From NCBI RefSeq assembly GCF_030848395.1, contig NZ_JAVDBT010000008.1, forward strand, positions 123,199-187,198: 64,000 nt of DNA. Direction: 5' to 3'. Each line of letters begins with the position of its first letter. The first letter of the stretch is position 1. This DNA is from Pseudogemmobacter lacusdianii (GTDB taxonomy: Bacteria > Pseudomonadota > Alphaproteobacteria > Rhodobacterales > Rhodobacteraceae). Shown one piece after another: positions 60,972-64,000 of this stretch. The notes under the pieces are model-generated. The model ran no database searches and was not told the DNA's origin. It saw only the letters and a list, made by a program, of their open reading frames with translations. The position numbers and the translations under genes were made by a program.

Positions 60972-63920
60972 ATGAAACTTTCGTCCAGCGCCTTACTGCG
61001 CCTTCTGTCCCTCAAAGGCGCTGGAACAGCTCCAACTCTCTGCCTCGTGCCCGAAGGGGTAAGCGCGGGAGAGCATGCCGAGGTTCTGGCACCCTTCTCT
61101 CAGATCATCGCGCCGCCGAGCATAAAGCCCGGCCTTTGGGCCTCATCGGTCAGCATACGCCTGTCCGGCGAACGGAGCGTCATGCTGCATGGCGCGAAGA
61201 CCGCGTTAGCCCGTGATTTCATCTACGAAGTCGAAAAAAGTTGGCGCAGCTACAATCAAGGAAAGCTCGCGAACGAGGAAAACAGCATTAACGCCTTGCT
61301 GCTGCAATTGCAGCGCTTGGATGCACCACAGACCTATCCCTCTGCCTGTGTCATCGGCGCTGTCCTGCAGGAGGCCTCGCGTCTGGAGGATGAGCTTCTG
61401 AGCCGCCTGCCCGAAGATGCCATCGGCCAAGAACAAAACCAAAGATTAGCTCCAATTCGTTCCTTCGCCGCGCACCCTGCAGAATTGCGGGAAAGGGCTA
61501 TCGAGCGTTTCGTCACGGTAGAGCTGGAGCGCTGGAAGGAGTTCTTTGACACAGTCGAGAGCAAGCCTTTGACGCCTGAACAGCGGCTTTCCATCGTGGT
61601 CGACGAAGATGCAACCTTGGTCCTGGCAGGCGCAGGCTCCGGCAAGACAAGCGTCATCACAGCAAAGGCGGCTTACCTTCTACGTGCTGGCATCCGGCCC
61701 GCAGAAGAAATCCTGCTCCTCGCTTTCGCCAAAGACGCCGCGAAAGAGATGTCAGAGCGCATCGAGGCCCGCTGCGGCATGCCGATCGAGGCCCGCACCT
61801 TCCATGCGCTGGCCTATGACATCATCGGCTCGGTTGAGGGGGCCAAGCCGCCCCTCGCCGCCCATGCAACGGATGATACGGCGTTTCTCGATCTGATCAG
61901 GCAGATCCTGCGGGACCTCATGGCAAAGGTCGCCGAGGTGGCCGGCGCCTTGATCTCTTGGTTTGCCGAATTCCTAGTCGAGCAGAAGGACGACTGGGAT
62001 TACAAGACCAAGCACGAATATTACAAGCAGCTGGAAAAGCTGGACCTACGCACCCTGCAGGGCGAGCAGGTCAAAAGCCGCGAAGAGCTGAGCATCGCCA
62101 ACTGGCTTTACCAGAACGGCATCGCCTATGAGTATGAGCCGGATTACGAGAACAAGGTCGCAACGGGCGGGCGGCGCAGCTACACGCCCGATTTCCGCCT
62201 GACCGACAGCGGTGTCTACCTGGAGCACTTCGGCGTCCGCCGTGAGCGTGGCCCCGACGGGACGGAACGCCTGGTCACAGCCCCCTTCGTCAACCGCGAA
62301 GAATATCTCGAAGGGATGGAGTGGAAGCGGCAGCTCCACCAAGTTCAGGGGACCATCCTGATCGAGACCTTCAGCTATGAGCAAAAGGAGGGGCGCCTGC
62401 TGGAGGCGCTTCAGGAGAAGCTCGCCCCCTATATCACGATCAAGCCCCGCCCCGCCGCGGAGATTTTTGACCGCGTGGTGGAGCTTGGGCAGGCCGATGC
62501 CTTCACACGCATGCTCGGCACTTTCCTGCGGCAGTTCAAAAGCGGGGGATATTCGGTCGCCCAATGCCTCGAGAAGTCCCAGATCCTGAAGTTGGGCAAG
62601 CGTGCCCAAGCCTTCCTGAAGCTTTTTGAGCCGGTCTATACGGAATACCAGCGCCGCCTTGGTGACCGCATCGATTTTGAGGATATGATCCTGAGGGCCG
62701 CGCATTATGCCGAACAGGGGCGCTACCAGAGCCCGTTCAGGCATATCCTGGTCGATGAATTCCAGGATATCTCCCAAAGCCGCGCGCGCCTGATCAAAGC
62801 CTTGAAGGCACAGCACAAGGACGCACGGATCTTCGCGGTTGGCGATGACTGGCAATCGATCTACCGCTTCGCGGGCTCTGACATCCACATCATGCGGAAC
62901 TTCGGTCGCGGATTTGGCGGGACATTTGGCACACAATCTGGCGTGCATCGAAGCGTGGACTTGGGCCGCACTTTCCGGTCCGTCGACAAGATCGCCCTGG
63001 CCGCGCGGGCTTTCGTTCTCAAGAACCCCGCGCAGATCGTGAAAACTGTGGTGCCCGCAGGCGTGGCCCCACGCCCCGCCATCCAAATCGCCTGGACCCG
63101 CAAGGGCGGCGATGAGGCTGCCCTGTCAGGCGTTTTGCAAAGATTGGGCGATCTGCCTGCCCCTGAGGGGCGCAAGACCTCTGTGCTGCTGTTAGGACGT
63201 TACCGCTTCGTCGACCCAGGCCTCTATCAATTGCAAAAGCGCTTCTCGCAGCTGACCCTCAGCTTTAAGACCATCCATGCCTCAAAGGGGCTGGAGGCCG
63301 ACCATGTGGTGCTTCTGAAGGCAGATGCGGGACGTGTGGGCTTCCCCTCGGAAATTGCCGATGATCCTCTGCTCAGCCTGGTCTCACCCGAGGGCGAGCC
63401 TTTCGAGAACGCCGAAGAGCGGCGCGTGATGTATGTCGCAATGACCCGTGCCCGCTCGACCCTGACCATCATCGCATCCGAGGCCCGCCCTTCGGCCTTC
63501 GTCCAAGAGCTTCTAGCCGATCCATTCTATGATCTGGAAACCTCTGCGAGCAAAGAAGGCAAGGTCGAGACCTGCGCAGAATGCTCGGGGCGTATGTTGC
63601 CCGACCGCTCGAAAGAAGGCGGATTATATTACCGATGTGAACACGTCGCGCATTGCGGCAATATTCTCCCCGCTTGCCCATCATGTGGATCGGGGCTGCC
63701 GATCCGCGACAGCCGTCACAACCGCTGTTCGGCCTGCGCAGTGGAGCAGCCTGCCTGCACATCCTGCAACGGCGGATGGCTGGTAAAGCGGGATGGGAAG
63801 TTCGGCGCCTTCTACAGCTGCACGAGGTTCCCCGTCTGCAGCGGCAAGGCGAAACTCAAAGAGATCGAAGAGCCCATCTCTGGCTTAGAGACGCGCAAAC
63901 ATCTCCCGAGAAGGGGTTAA
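60972..63920 (+). CDS. UvrD/HelD-like helicase with nuclease-like insert and zinc ribbons
   Basis: A 982-residue superfamily 1 helicase. The first ~200 residues are of unknown fold. Walker A is AGAGSGKTS (K225). An insert near residues 370-450 (SREELSIANWLYQNGIAYEY, YTPDFRL with D407, YLEHFG with E418) resembles the PD-(D/E)xK-like module of helicase IV. Walker B is VDEFQDIS (D595, E596), followed by GDDWQSIYRFAG, TIHASKGLEADHVV and YVAMTRA. The C-terminus has four-Cys ribbons like topoisomerase I (CAECSGRM, CPSCGSGL, CTSCNGGW). It lies in an integrase-linked island, so DNA repair, mobile-element maintenance or defence are all possible. Confidence 0.88.
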   Translation: MKLSSSALLRLLSLKGAGTAPTLCLVPEGVSAGEHAEVLAPFSQIIAPPSIKPGLWASSVSIRLSGERSVMLHGAKTALARDFIYEVEKSWRSYNQGKLANEENSINALLLQLQRLDAPQTYPSACVIGAVLQEASRLEDELLSRLPEDAIGQEQNQRLAPIRSFAAHPAELRERAIERFVTVELERWKEFFDTVESKPLTPEQRLSIVVDEDATLVLAGAGSGKTSVITAKAAYLLRAGIRPAEEILLLAFAKDAAKEMSERIEARCGMPIEARTFHALAYDIIGSVEGAKPPLAAHATDDTAFLDLIRQILRDLMAKVAEVAGALISWFAEFLVEQKDDWDYKTKHEYYKQLEKLDLRTLQGEQVKSREELSIANWLYQNGIAYEYEPDYENKVATGGRRSYTPDFRLTDSGVYLEHFGVRRERGPDGTERLVTAPFVNREEYLEGMEWKRQLHQVQGTILIETFSYEQKEGRLLEALQEKLAPYITIKPRPAAEIFDRVVELGQADAFTRMLGTFLRQFKSGGYSVAQCLEKSQILKLGKRAQAFLKLFEPVYTEYQRRLGDRIDFEDMILRAAHYAEQGRYQSPFRHILVDEFQDISQSRARLIKALKAQHKDARIFAVGDDWQSIYRFAGSDIHIMRNFGRGFGGTFGTQSGVHRSVDLGRTFRSVDKIALAARAFVLKNPAQIVKTVVPAGVAPRPAIQIAWTRKGGDEAALSGVLQRLGDLPAPEGRKTSVLLLGRYRFVDPGLYQLQKRFSQLTLSFKTIHASKGLEADHVVLLKADAGRVGFPSEIADDPLLSLVSPEGEPFENAEERRVMYVAMTRARSTLTIIASEARPSAFVQELLADPFYDLETSASKEGKVETCAECSGRMLPDRSKEGGLYYRCEHVAHCGNILPACPSCGSGLPIRDSRHNRCSACAVEQPACTSCNGGWLVKRDGKFGAFYSCTRFPVCSGKAKLKEIEEPISGLETRKHLPRRG

Positions 63921-64000
63921 TACCCTTGCTGCCTCTAGGGTCAGGACCCATTGATTATCCACTCGCGGCGTGATTCAGGCTCCGCGAGGAGACTGACAGA
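63921..64000. other. End of window, no gene seen
   Basis: The last 80 bases follow the helicase stop; no feature could be supported. Confidence 0.5.

Larger units (their letters stand above)
58620..64000. mobile_element. Genomic island in tRNA-Asn (start only)
   Basis: An integrase gene lies 129 bases from the tRNA 3' end and a helicase gene follows. The base composition is less GC-rich than the flanking chromosome. The right end of the island is outside the window. Confidence 0.7.

Noticed and set aside
60972..63920. Gabija-type defence system (GajB)
   Set aside because: The protein is UvrD-like, but no GajA-type OLD nuclease is visible beside it, and its length, nuclease-like insert and zinc ribbons fit HelD-like helicases better.

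Overview
The window is a high-GC alphaproteobacterial chromosome, most likely a member of the Rhodobacteraceae. Evidence for this is a GapR/UPF0335 protein, an orphan FliM/FliN-type protein, a ScfR/PccR-type fatty-acid regulator, an NDUFA12-family protein, a PreT/PreA pyrimidine pathway and dispersed intergenic repeats of a type common in that family. Two mobile elements, each beside a tRNA gene, bracket about 34 kb of ordinary chromosome.

Positions 1-24242 are the right-hand part of a temperate podovirus-like prophage. It ends at the 3' end of a tRNA-Thr(UGU) gene, and its left end lies outside the window. The virion genes run leftward from 18435: a small protein, a collar-type fibre, a tail nozzle-like protein, two small coupled genes, an Ala/Gly-rich internal protein, a lytic transglycosylase, a 1707-residue protein, a probable small terminase, the large terminase, portal, scaffold, an SU10-type capsid protein, and a head-tail adaptor. 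The 1707-residue protein carries all the key motifs of T7/N4-type single-subunit RNA polymerases in its C-terminal half, with about 1000 extra residues before them. I read it as a virion-carried (ejected) RNA polymerase. The rightward genes (18.8-24.2 kb) are short and closely packed, and end with a XRE-type regulator and a tyrosine integrase. A repeat of about 24 bp that looks like a phage-RNA-polymerase promoter sits just upstream of the first late gene and of the integrase, with three more copies between. Nine intergenic TTGGA/TCCAA hairpins mark gene boundaries in both arms.

Positions 24242-58620 are host sequence. In order: an Fe(III) ABC permease; small conserved genes; a diverged FadB/FadJ-like protein; a BLH-type phosphatase; an SLC5-histidine kinase fusion with a one-domain response regulator; and a ScfR-type regulator with a palindromic operator. 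Next comes a large pyrimidine-degradation locus: an NMT1-type ABC transporter, dihydropyrimidinase, an amidohydrolase, RutR, and PreT/PreA, with RutR-like boxes at both promoter regions. It is followed by accB-accC-aat, DUF2155, an MlaD-like protein, NDUFA12, RidA, clpX, clpP, an EnvZ-like kinase and an MBL-fold hydrolase.

From tRNA-Asn(GUU) at 58545-58619 to the window end is a second island: a 649-residue DUF6538-type integrase preceded by a perfect 22-bp palindrome, then a 982-residue UvrD/HelD-like helicase with a nuclease-like insert and C-terminal topoisomerase-type zinc ribbons.
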